Shown one piece after another: positions 47,452 through 57,235 of a stretch of 64,000 bases of DNA. This DNA is from Oscillospiraceae bacterium (GTDB lineage Bacteria; Bacillota; Clostridia; Oscillospirales; Ruminococcaceae), in assembly GCA_021200775.1 (NCBI GenBank), contig JAJQGB010000017.1, positions 79,762 to 143,761 of the forward strand, given 5' to 3'. Numbering within the stretch: position 1 is the stretch's first letter; each line of letters starts with the position of its first letter. Below the pieces are notes generated by a model. The model searched no databases. It had not been told where the DNA came from and saw only the letters and a program-made list of their open reading frames with translations. The position numbers and the translations under genes were made by a program.

Positions 47452-50046
47452 ATGAATTTAAAAACTATCTTTTCACTTGCATTTGAAGGCATCAAACGCA
47501 GACGAAGGCAATCCCTCCTGATTTTCTTCGTCCTGCTCATATCGTTTACTTTCGCAATAATACTCTTAAGTTACACTTCAAGCGTCGCCGAAACCAACTC
47601 ACAGCTCCGTTATGACACCTATGGCAGTTGGTACGGTGCGATTTCTGACGGCATCGACAGTGATCTTGAATATCTTGAAAGTGAAGACTGGGTTGATGAA
47701 GTCGGTACAAGCGTAAACTATGGCTCGGCTTCTGTAGTAGTCGGTGGACTTTCGCAGGGCTCGCTCAAGATAGGAACCGCTGACGAAAACCTTGCTGATA
47801 TGGGAATTAATCTTGAAAGCGGGCACATGCCAAACAGCTCAGATGAAATCGCCATCGAGGCGGCATCGCTGAACGAGGTTGGTTACGGCGCAAGTACCGG
47901 CTCCTCAATAACCCTGCAATGGACATTCAAGAATGACAGTAGCTATGTCACCGTTCAGAGAACCTTTAATGTTGTTGGCGTTATAAGTGAATACACAGGT
48001 CTCTGGGACATTGATGCCACGCTGAACACCGCCATTATCGCCGAAGAAGCTATGGCGGACATCATCGCCGAAGCGGAAGCCTCACTCGGCGAAATTACCA
48101 GTCTCAGTCCCGAAACGACATACTTCTTTACCGTCAAATCCGGTATGGAGAGCGACGTTGAAACGGATGTGAACAAATTCCTCTACAATACCCGTGAAGA
48201 CTCGACTATCAGAAGAGTTACAATAAATTCCGTTGTTGAGATGGAAAGCGAAGCGGCGCAGACCAATATGGTTTATCTCGGGCTGATTTTAGCAATTACG
48301 ATTCTTGCTGTAGTCATGATTTACATCCTGCAGATGCAGGTAGAAGTCAAGCGAATTGTCCGTTTCCGCAGTATCGGCGGCTCAAAATGGCAATTAAGAT
48401 TTCTCATTCTTGTTGAGACCCTTATACTTGCAATCCCGGCAGTTATATTTGGTATACTGCTCGGATTCTTGGGCATAAAGATTCTACTCAGCATAAGCGT
48501 CTATACCGGTTCTGTTGATGTAGCGGTAAGCATCCCATGGAGCTACCTCGGCATGGCACTTGCTTTCTGGCTTGTAGGCATACTTCTGGTTCGAATGATT
48601 ACATTTCAAGTTGCGCTTGCCACTCCTCTTAGTGGTAGAATGGGCATGCAGAAAAGCAAGGCAAAGCTTGTGGGCGGTTTCAGACGTGCATTGATTATGC
48701 TTATGGCAACGCTTCTGTGCGTTTCAGCTGTATTTACTACCGTAAATCTGGCTGAACCGGTGAGCGAATACACATATTGGACTTCGCTCTGGTCTTACTA
48801 TATAAGTGAAGTGGACGGAACCAATACTCATACGGATTACCAGATTCCCGATTTGTCCGAGTATGAAGAAGATTTATTGTCAATCGAGGGAGTTATCGAC
48901 TTTGTTGGCATCAACGACTTCTACGCCCTGATAACCTCCGGCGAAAGCACGGAATCGGCAGTAGTCATAACTATGGATTGGGACGATATTCAGAATTATG
49001 TCGATACAACCGGCGTTGACAAAGAAGCCTACGAGAGCGGTGAGAGTGTAATCGTTCAGATAGTTTCTGATGACACAAGCATAACCGAAAACTCAGACAT
49101 AACAATTTCCGTCGATTATAACCATTTTGATTCATATGTTGAGGCCTCTGCTGGAGACCCTGTTCTTGATGAAAAAAGCCTTTTGAGTTCAGGTTTGGTG
49201 AGTGTAAATGTAAATACCGCCTCAGTCCAGCTTCTTGAAAGCGACGAGACTCTTGCATCGCTTCTCCAATACGACCGCTCCGGCAGATATTCGATTGAGA
49301 ATTACACTTACTATGTAATCTGTTCCTTGCCTGTGCTTCAAAATATCGTTAATCAGATTCCTGAGGGCACTCGTTGGTGGATTGAATGCGAGAGATTCCT
49401 GTGGGGTCAGCAAGAGGTAGGCTATAATCAAGGCTTCGTATTTACCAATATGAACGCCGAAGATTTGGGAGTAGATACAACGCTATCTAAATTAATATCT
49501 CAGATTGTGTATACAACAGCAACCGAATACAACGTAGTATCAGGTGCATACTTCAAAACCTATAATTTCCGTGAGATTAATTACGCCAACGCTCAGGTAT
49601 ACCGACAATCGCTCATAATGACTATTGTCAGTGGAGTTTGTATTGCATTGGTTGTCCTCATGATTCTCGTGAGCACATTGCGCCTTGAAACAGACAGCGA
49701 AAAGCGGCGTTATGGCATCCTGCAGGCAATCGGAATGTCGAAGCGGCAACGGAATATCGAGCTCGGCAGAAGAGCCGCTATAAGAAGCATTTTTGCGATT
49801 ACGGTGGCGATGGTGAGCTATCTTGCATACTATCTCGTTATGAATATCTCAGTTATTGCAGAGGGTTCAAGCCCGGTTGCGGTGCTTGGGACGATGTTCT
49901 CGACTTTGGCGGGTTATGGTTTGACGGTGCCGGTGCTTCTTGGAATACTTGCTATAGTGTTCTTCGTGACGTTTGCAATCTGCTTCGGGGCGAAGTTGGG
50001 TATAAACAAATATAGCATAATGGAAATGTTAAGAGAAGACAGATAA
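47452..50046 (+). CDS. FtsX-type ABC transporter permease A (864 aa)
   Basis: IFSLAFEGIKRRRRQSLLIFFVLLISFTFAII...; FtsX/MacB-type modules, C-terminal KRRYGILQAIGMSKRQRN. Confidence 0.82.
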   Translation: MNLKTIFSLAFEGIKRRRRQSLLIFFVLLISFTFAIILLSYTSSVAETNSQLRYDTYGSWYGAISDGIDSDLEYLESEDWVDEVGTSVNYGSASVVVGGLSQGSLKIGTADENLADMGINLESGHMPNSSDEIAIEAASLNEVGYGASTGSSITLQWTFKNDSSYVTVQRTFNVVGVISEYTGLWDIDATLNTAIIAEEAMADIIAEAEASLGEITSLSPETTYFFTVKSGMESDVETDVNKFLYNTREDSTIRRVTINSVVEMESEAAQTNMVYLGLILAITILAVVMIYILQMQVEVKRIVRFRSIGGSKWQLRFLILVETLILAIPAVIFGILLGFLGIKILLSISVYTGSVDVAVSIPWSYLGMALAFWLVGILLVRMITFQVALATPLSGRMGMQKSKAKLVGGFRRALIMLMATLLCVSAVFTTVNLAEPVSEYTYWTSLWSYYISEVDGTNTHTDYQIPDLSEYEEDLLSIEGVIDFVGINDFYALITSGESTESAVVITMDWDDIQNYVDTTGVDKEAYESGESVIVQIVSDDTSITENSDITISVDYNHFDSYVEASAGDPVLDEKSLLSSGLVSVNVNTASVQLLESDETLASLLQYDRSGRYSIENYTYYVICSLPVLQNIVNQIPEGTRWWIECERFLWGQQEVGYNQGFVFTNMNAEDLGVDTTLSKLISQIVYTTATEYNVVSGAYFKTYNFREINYANAQVYRQSLIMTIVSGVCIALVVLMILVSTLRLETDSEKRRYGILQAIGMSKRQRNIELGRRAAIRSIFAITVAMVSYLAYYLVMNISVIAEGSSPVAVLGTMFSTLAGYGLTVPVLLGILAIVFFVTFAICFGAKLGINKYSIMEMLREDR

Positions 50047-50090
50047 AAAAGAGTTAATAAGACTAAATCTCGCTTGCTTAGATTTGAAAA

Positions 50091-50144
50091 ATTGCACGCC
50101 ATGCAAATCCGGGCGTTGACAGAATTTTTGCTTTCTGATACTAT
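50091..50144 (+). promoter_or_regulatory. Promoter of peptide B with the same operator architecture as peptide A
   Basis: ATTGCACGCCATGCAAA (50091-50107), 8 nt, TTGACA (50116-50121), GAATTTTTGCTTTCTGA (17), TACTAT (50139-50144). Confidence 0.72.
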
Positions 50145-50235
50145 AAAGTTACAGATAACCTGTGAAACTTCCTACTATCGGTGCACAGATTGGCGGAAAT
50201 TGTCGGGGTTGCTGAATAACAATTTTGGAGGAATC

Positions 50236-50559
50236 CTAATGAAAAAAGTATTATCAATCTTATTGGCAATGGTTCTCGTTTTGACTGTTTTATGTTCATT
50301 CTCGTTTGCAGCGGAGGCGCCTGAAAATGAGAACGATGAGGTGATGATAGCTACAACCTATTGCCCTTTGTGTGGCAATATAGCAACAACTACAAATGTC
50401 ACTACGAAAACATATACATATTGTGGATGCGGTTGCAATGGCGTTACCTCTGTTACCGTCGAAGTTAACTCCGTAACAAGCTGTACAAAATGCAACTTCT
50501 CTAATAAAGAACCAGTATCTTCTGAAAAATACGATTATAACTGTGGATGCTGTGAATAG
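50236..50559 (+). CDS. Small secreted Cys-rich peptide B
   Basis: MKKVLSILLAMVLVLTVLCSFSFAAEAPENENDEVMIATTYCPLCGNIATTT...YCGCGCNG...CTKCNFSN...NCGCCE. Confidence 0.65.
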   Translation, partial: LMKKVLSILLAMVLVLTVLCSFSFAAEAPENENDEVMIATTYCPLCGNIATTTNVTTKTYTYCGCGCNGVTSVTVEVNSVTSCTKCNFSNKEPVSSEKYDYNCGCCE

Positions 50560-50571
50560 TCTTAATTTGTA

Positions 50572-50596
50572 CGGTTGTTACAACAAATAACAACCG
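50572..50596 (+). other. Hairpin between peptide B and permease B
   Basis: CGGTTGTTA-caacaaa-TAACAACCG, perfect 9-bp stem, no T-tract. Confidence 0.6.
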
Positions 50597-50625
50597 CACT
50601 GATGTTCAGAAAGTGGGAACGTTTG

Positions 50626-53247
50626 ATGATAAAAATATTGTCTATAGCATTCCAAGGCATTAAAAATAGAAAACGACAGACTTTTCTTACAATTTTTATA
50701 CTTACGATTTCGCTTGCTTTTGCGATCGTTATGATGAGTTACTCAAGCAGTATTGTTACTACCAACAAGGAGAACAGGCTTGATACATATGGAAGTTGGT
50801 ATGGCGCAATACCAGATGTACAAGATGGTGATCTTGAGTACCTTGAAAGCGAGGAGTGGTTTGATTCTCTTGGAATTAGTGTTTCTTATGCTTCTTTAGG
50901 CAATGCATATGTAGGGACAGCGGATGAATCCTTTGTAGAGATTGGCAGAATTTCTATGCGTTCAGGGCATCTGCCTGAGAATTCAACCGAAATTGCGATG
51001 GAAGCAGATCTTTTAGATTACCTTGGCTATGATTATACCTTGGGGCAGACGATTTCTGTCTATCTCGTGTTTTTTGATTCAAGCCATTTTACAGACGATG
51101 TAGATGATATTATAGCCGACAGCTCAGAGCCGATTATAATACAGACATCGTTTACACTGTGCGGAGTTATAGACGAATATACAAATTTATGGGACACTTC
51201 GAATTACTATAGCCCAAGTCTTAATTCTGCAATTATTTCAGAGCAAGCTGCCGTTAGCTTATATAGTGATGCTTTGCAAAGAGCAGAAGAACTGAACACA
51301 GAAATATTCACTGAGACAGGATATTTCTTTACTGTAAAGTCTGGTTACGAGAGTGAAGTTCAGTCAAGTGTGAATTCATATCTTGCGCAAAGCAGAGCAG
51401 GAACAAGCATAAAAAAGAAAACTGTCACAATAAACAAATTGTCATTCGACAGTTCTGAGGCGGAATATAACGCTGTTTATGTATATATTATTTTAACAGT
51501 TACGCTATTTGCAGTTGTAACAGTATTTGTATTGCAAATGAAGTCAGAAATTAAAAGAGTCGTCCGTATGAGAAGCATAGGTTCCTCCAAAAGACAGTTG
51601 AGATTTCTAACAGTAGTGGAGACTCTCATGATGTGTTTTCCGTCTATTGCATTAGGAATTTTATTTGGAGTATTGGGTACATGGCTTCTTTTGAGGCTAA
51701 GTGTGTTCGCAGGATCAATTTCGGTTATAGTCAGCATTCCTTCCAAATTGCTTGTTTTATCAGTCTCTCTTTGGACACTGGGAGTAATTGTAACAAAGTT
51801 AGTTACTTTGCAAGTTGCCTTTTCAACGCCTTTAAGCGGCAGAATGGGTATGACCGTAAAGAATGAAAAAGCGTACAGAAAGTTTCAAAATGTGCTTATC
51901 ATAATGTTGTCAACATCATTTTGTGCTGTCGTTATTTTTACAATATTAAGTTCGCTTGAGCCGATGCTTAACTATTCTTATTATAGTAACGCTTATGATT
52001 ACAAAATAGAGAGCAGTTACGACAAAGATGCAAACACAGCGGTAGGACGGCGGCTTTACTACCACATAGATGAGGACATAATCGAAGCATTTTCCTCTGT
52101 ATCTGGCGTATCTGAAGTGAAAGCTTTTTCAGCAGCTTTAAAGGCTGTTCTTGATTTTGATGATCTAGATAACGCGGATATAACACTGACAATAGATTCT
52201 GATAACGAGATATACTTTACTGGCAAGGACGTTTCCGTTCGTATCATTAACGACTACACTCAGTGGGAGGATATAATAGACTTCTCCGAAATCGATATTG
52301 ACTCGTTCAATGGCGGCGATAGTGTTATACTAATGTATTATCTGAACGATTCACATTTCTCTGAGCAATCGGTACCCTACGTTGGCAATATAGTCTCAAT
52401 AGCAATAAAGTGTGTAAGTACAGAAAATGTTAATAATACCATTGTCGAAGCTTCTGTAGGTGCAATACAAAGATACGATTACTCCGCCCCATCAGGTTTC
52501 TATTCTGCGGAAGATTACAGAAGTGAAGAACCATATAGAGGAATAGTTATTGTTTGCTCAACAGCTTTTCTTCAAAGGATTCTCGACTCTATGCCAGAAG
52601 GCACTTACTGGAGCAAATCGAATGACTCAATGGAAGGATATTTAGCCGGGTCGGATGCGTCATTTAAGACAGCATATATCTACACAGACAGTAATGTCGA
52701 TCTTCTAACAACAGATGTTGAAGTTGCTACTCTAGCTAATGAACTTTTGCTTGATATATACAATGTCAGAGAATCAAACGAATCAAACAGAGTTGTATAC
52801 CTCCAAACTCTGATAATGCTTTTCGTCAGCGGAATCTGCATAGCGATAGTAGTACTCATAATCCTATCAAGCACCATAAAACTTGAAACTCAGCGTGAAA
52901 AGCGGCGCTATGGAATCCTCCAAGCCCTTGGCATGTCGAAGCGACAAAGAAATCTCGAACTGGTGCGGACGGCGCTTGTGCGGTCGGTTGTGGCAGTCGT
53001 TCTCGGATGGGGAGTATTTATCCTGACAGTAATCTTCCGGAACCTCGAGTCCATCAAAGAAGGAGGCGCAACAGTATTCGGTGTTGTGAGCGAGTATATG
53101 AGTAACATCGCAAGCTACTACATGCCCGTCTGGGCGATGGCAGTCATGACTGTGGCTCTGTTTGCTGTTGTATTTCTAATTTGCTACGTTTCAAAGCTCG
53201 AGCTTAATAAATATTCCCTTATGGAAATGCTAAAAGAAGATAGATAA
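50626..53247 (+). CDS. FtsX-type ABC transporter permease B, paralog of permease A
   Basis: MIKILSIAFQGIKNRKRQTFLTIFILTISLAFAIV...RLDTYGSWYGAI; C-terminal KRRYGILQALGMSKRQRN. Confidence 0.82.
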   Translation: MIKILSIAFQGIKNRKRQTFLTIFILTISLAFAIVMMSYSSSIVTTNKENRLDTYGSWYGAIPDVQDGDLEYLESEEWFDSLGISVSYASLGNAYVGTADESFVEIGRISMRSGHLPENSTEIAMEADLLDYLGYDYTLGQTISVYLVFFDSSHFTDDVDDIIADSSEPIIIQTSFTLCGVIDEYTNLWDTSNYYSPSLNSAIISEQAAVSLYSDALQRAEELNTEIFTETGYFFTVKSGYESEVQSSVNSYLAQSRAGTSIKKKTVTINKLSFDSSEAEYNAVYVYIILTVTLFAVVTVFVLQMKSEIKRVVRMRSIGSSKRQLRFLTVVETLMMCFPSIALGILFGVLGTWLLLRLSVFAGSISVIVSIPSKLLVLSVSLWTLGVIVTKLVTLQVAFSTPLSGRMGMTVKNEKAYRKFQNVLIIMLSTSFCAVVIFTILSSLEPMLNYSYYSNAYDYKIESSYDKDANTAVGRRLYYHIDEDIIEAFSSVSGVSEVKAFSAALKAVLDFDDLDNADITLTIDSDNEIYFTGKDVSVRIINDYTQWEDIIDFSEIDIDSFNGGDSVILMYYLNDSHFSEQSVPYVGNIVSIAIKCVSTENVNNTIVEASVGAIQRYDYSAPSGFYSAEDYRSEEPYRGIVIVCSTAFLQRILDSMPEGTYWSKSNDSMEGYLAGSDASFKTAYIYTDSNVDLLTTDVEVATLANELLLDIYNVRESNESNRVVYLQTLIMLFVSGICIAIVVLIILSSTIKLETQREKRRYGILQALGMSKRQRNLELVRTALVRSVVAVVLGWGVFILTVIFRNLESIKEGGATVFGVVSEYMSNIASYYMPVWAMAVMTVALFAVVFLICYVSKLELNKYSLMEMLKEDR

Positions 53248-53260
53248 AGGAGAAAAAATT

Positions 53261-53929
53261 ATGAGTACAGTATTAAAAGCAAAAGACATTTACAAAACCT
53301 ACAAAGCCGAATCCGGCGAAACCCACGCACTGAACGGCGTCAGCGCAGAGTTCGAGGAGGGGCTTTTCTACACCATCATCGGTCGAAGCGGTTCCGGAAA
53401 GTCGACGCTTCTGCATATCTTGGGCGGTCTTGACGAACCGACAAGCGGCAATATCTACTTGGGCGACGAGGATTTATATTCCTATCCCGATGCCAAGATG
53501 GCGGAGTTCAGGCGGAGACACATGGGCTTTGTATTTCAGCAGTTCAACCTCCTCGACGAGTACACGGTGCTTACAAACATCTGCATGCCGATGAAGCTCG
53601 ACAACAAGAAGCCCGACCCGGAGTTCTTGCAGAACGTGACGGAGCTTCTCGGAATCGACGACAAGCTCAAGAAGTACCCGACAGAGCTTTCGGGCGGCGA
53701 ACAGCAAAGGGTTGCGATTGCGCGCTCAGTTCTTGCGAAGCCTCAGCTCATCTTTGCGGACGAGCCGACGGGAAACCTCGACAAGAAGAACGGCGAGACG
53801 ACGATTCAGCTTCTTCGGGATTGCGCCCAGCAGTTCGGGCAGACGCTGATTATGGTAACGCACGACCCCGAAATTGCGGCGAAGGCGGACGTGGTCATAA
53901 AGATTGAGGATGGAGTTGTAATAGATTAG
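53261..53929 (+). CDS. ABC transporter ATP-binding protein (MacB/LolD-like)
   Basis: GRSGSGKSTLLHILGGLDEPTSG, ELSGGEQQRVAIARSV, IFADEPTGNLD. Confidence 0.93.
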   Translation: MSTVLKAKDIYKTYKAESGETHALNGVSAEFEEGLFYTIIGRSGSGKSTLLHILGGLDEPTSGNIYLGDEDLYSYPDAKMAEFRRRHMGFVFQQFNLLDEYTVLTNICMPMKLDNKKPDPEFLQNVTELLGIDDKLKKYPTELSGGEQQRVAIARSVLAKPQLIFADEPTGNLDKKNGETTIQLLRDCAQQFGQTLIMVTHDPEIAAKADVVIKIEDGVVID

Positions 53930-53940
53930 TTTGCCTCCAA

Positions 53941-53990
53941 AAAGAACCGATTGCTTTCTGTATTGAGAGCAATCGGTTCTTTCTTTGTTT
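53941..53990 (+). terminator. Strong intrinsic terminator closing the peptide/ABC cluster
   Basis: AAAGAACCGATTGCT-ttctgtattgag-AGCAATCGGTTCTTT, perfect 15-bp stem, T-rich tail. Confidence 0.88.
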
Positions 53991-54183
53991 TTGCTTTTGC
54001 ACAATATCAGTTGAACTTATCCCTAACTGTATGCCGTGCACACACCTGTCCTGTCAGCAATAGTTGGTAGGTTTTGTTAGTTACTTACCGGTATTCAGCT
54101 TTTGGTGCGGTTTTTCATATTTTCTCTTGCATTTCCCCTGAAAATCATGTATCATAAGATGTACTTATTCTGAAGGGAGATAA

Positions 54184-55323
<1,140 letters not shown>

Positions 55324-55325
55324 CA

Positions 55326-55991
55326 ATGAAATCCATAATTTTTGACCTCGACGGCACCCTTGTTGACACTGCCGAAGACCTCGGCGACAGCGTCAGTGCG
55401 GCGCTCACTGAGCTCGGGCTTCCTGTCCACACGACTGAGGAGTACATCTCATATGTCGGCAACGGCACTCTTATGCTTGTGAAGCGTTCTCTGCCGGAGA
55501 ATCTTCGGGATGACGAAGAACTACTTAACAAAGCCCACGAGCTCTTCTGCGATTATTACTCAAAGCACTATCTCGACAAGTCGAGAGTCTATGACGGCAT
55601 TTCAGATGTTGTGAAGGCTCTTAAAGACTCCGGAATCAAGCTCTATGTCCTGACAAACAAGCCCTATCAGTTCGCAAGCAAGATAATCGAGGAGTGTTTC
55701 CCAACCGGCACTTTTGAGCTCGTCGCCGGAAGCGGACAGGGCTTCCCACGTAAGCCCGACCCGAGCTATGAGAACCACCTGATTGAGCTTTCGGGCACCG
55801 ACAAGTCGGAAACCATCCACATCGGCGACTCCGGCACCGACATCGAAACCGCCCACAACGCCGGAATCAAATGCATCGCCTGCACCTGGGGCTTCAGAAG
55901 CAGGGAATCATTGATAGTTGCTGGTGGGGATTTTATTGTGGATAAACCTGTGGAAATCCTGGATGTAATGAAGTTGCCAATTGATTTGTGA
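55326..55991 (+). CDS. HAD-family phosphatase (phosphoglycolate phosphatase-like)
   Basis: IIFDLDGTLVDTAEDLGDSVSAAL, LTNKPYQFA, IGDSGTDIETAHNAGIKCI. Confidence 0.9.
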   Translation: MKSIIFDLDGTLVDTAEDLGDSVSAALTELGLPVHTTEEYISYVGNGTLMLVKRSLPENLRDDEELLNKAHELFCDYYSKHYLDKSRVYDGISDVVKALKDSGIKLYVLTNKPYQFASKIIEECFPTGTFELVAGSGQGFPRKPDPSYENHLIELSGTDKSETIHIGDSGTDIETAHNAGIKCIACTWGFRSRESLIVAGGDFIVDKPVEILDVMKLPIDL

Positions 55992-56080
55992 CTTTTTCTC
56001 AAAATAGTGCTTGATTTAGTCAGAAAAATGTGTTATAATTGCCATTACAACGAAATTATCTTGTATAGGAGGATAAATTT

Positions 56081-56710
56081 ATGGAAGGCAGAGCAAAAAC
56101 TGTTGAATCGAGAAAGAATCGTAAGATTAAAATCAGCGTTATTCCCGGGCATTTTGCCACGAATCACTCGCATATCAACAACTACATCGACATGACGAAG
56201 ATTAAGACCAGCCACATGATGGCAAAGGATGCCGCCACTCAGATTGCGGCTACCTATTCGTCCACCCCAATTCACACCATCATCTGTATGGAGGGAACCG
56301 AAATGCTCGGTGCGTTCCTGGCGGAAAGCCTTGCTTCCGGCGGAATCAACCAGGGCGAGGACGTCGCAGTCATCACTCCCGAGCTCAACTCCACCGGTCA
56401 GCTCATTTTCCGTGACAACACCCAGAGCATGATTTGGGGCAAGAAGGTTCTTCTTCTCATCTCGTCTGTGTCGACCGGCAAGACCATCAACCGTGCTCTT
56501 GAATGTCTCAATTACTACTCCGGCGAGCTGGTTGCAATCGCTTCCATCTTCTCGGCAATTTCCGAGTCGAACGGAATCGCTGTCCACAGCGTCTTCACTC
56601 CCGACGACATCCCCGGATACCAGACATTCGTCCAGCGTGAGTGCCCGATGTGTCAGGCAGGACAGAAGGTCGACGCTATTGTCAACAGCTTCGGCTATTC
56701 AAAAATCTGA
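56081..56710 (+). CDS. Phosphoribosyltransferase (orotate phosphoribosyltransferase-like)
   Basis: IICMEGTEMLGAFLAESL, VLLLISSVSTGKTINRALE. Confidence 0.7.
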   Translation: MEGRAKTVESRKNRKIKISVIPGHFATNHSHINNYIDMTKIKTSHMMAKDAATQIAATYSSTPIHTIICMEGTEMLGAFLAESLASGGINQGEDVAVITPELNSTGQLIFRDNTQSMIWGKKVLLLISSVSTGKTINRALECLNYYSGELVAIASIFSAISESNGIAVHSVFTPDDIPGYQTFVQRECPMCQAGQKVDAIVNSFGYSKI

Positions 56711-56805
56711 TTTTTCCATAAAGAGGGCGGAAACGTCCTCTTTTTTCTGCAATTTTTGTGAAAAAACTGTTGCAATCGGTTTTCCGGCGTGATATAATAA
56801 CCATG

Positions 56806-57055
56806 TATTTGAAACGCTGTGACGAAGAGAGTAGAGGGCAGGGTGCTTTAAAGAGAGTCCCGCACGGTGCTGACCGTTGCTGAGAGCGGGGTAATCCATC
56901 TCCCATCGAAGTTCACTTCCGAGCGGTTTTGCTGAAGTCATGTAAACGATTGTAGGCGAAAACGGTTACGCCACGTTAAGGCGTTAAGGAGTGTCGGCTC
57001 CTGAAAAATGGGTGGTTGCAGGCTAGGCTTGTCCCGTTTGGGATGAGCTATTTTT
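56806..57055 (+). ncRNA. T-box leader of pheST
   Basis: Promoter TTGCAA(56770)-17-TATAAT(56793); stem I-like GACGAAGAGAGTAG; TTC specifier candidate; T-box GGGTGGTTGCA; terminator-like TAGGCTTGTCCCGTTTGGGATGAGCTATTTTT. Confidence 0.8.
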
Positions 57056-57060
57056 ATTGG

Positions 57061-57208
57061 AAACCCCTCAGTCAGCTTCGCTGACAGCTCCCCTTTCAGG
57101 GGAGCCTATAACTGCCTCTATCAAAACTTCCGATAGAATCAGTAAAAGCTTCCCTCTGAAATGAAGTTCGCAAGCGAACTTCCGAAGGCGGTGGTGGAGG
57201 GGTTTCCG
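57061..57208. repeat. Palindromic interspersed repeat, copy 6, between T-box and pheS RBS
   Basis: AAACCCCTCAGTCAGCTTCGCTGACAGCTCCCCTTTCAGGGGAGCC ... GGCGGTGGTGGAGGGGTTT. Confidence 0.85.
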
Positions 57209-57235
57209 TATATTCGACAGAAAGGAAATGAAATC

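Noticed and set aside
39540-54120. AAGTAACTA near 39.57 kb and its inverse near 54.08 kb as element ends
   Set aside because: 9-bp match in inverted orientation is too short to support terminal repeats without a comparison genome.
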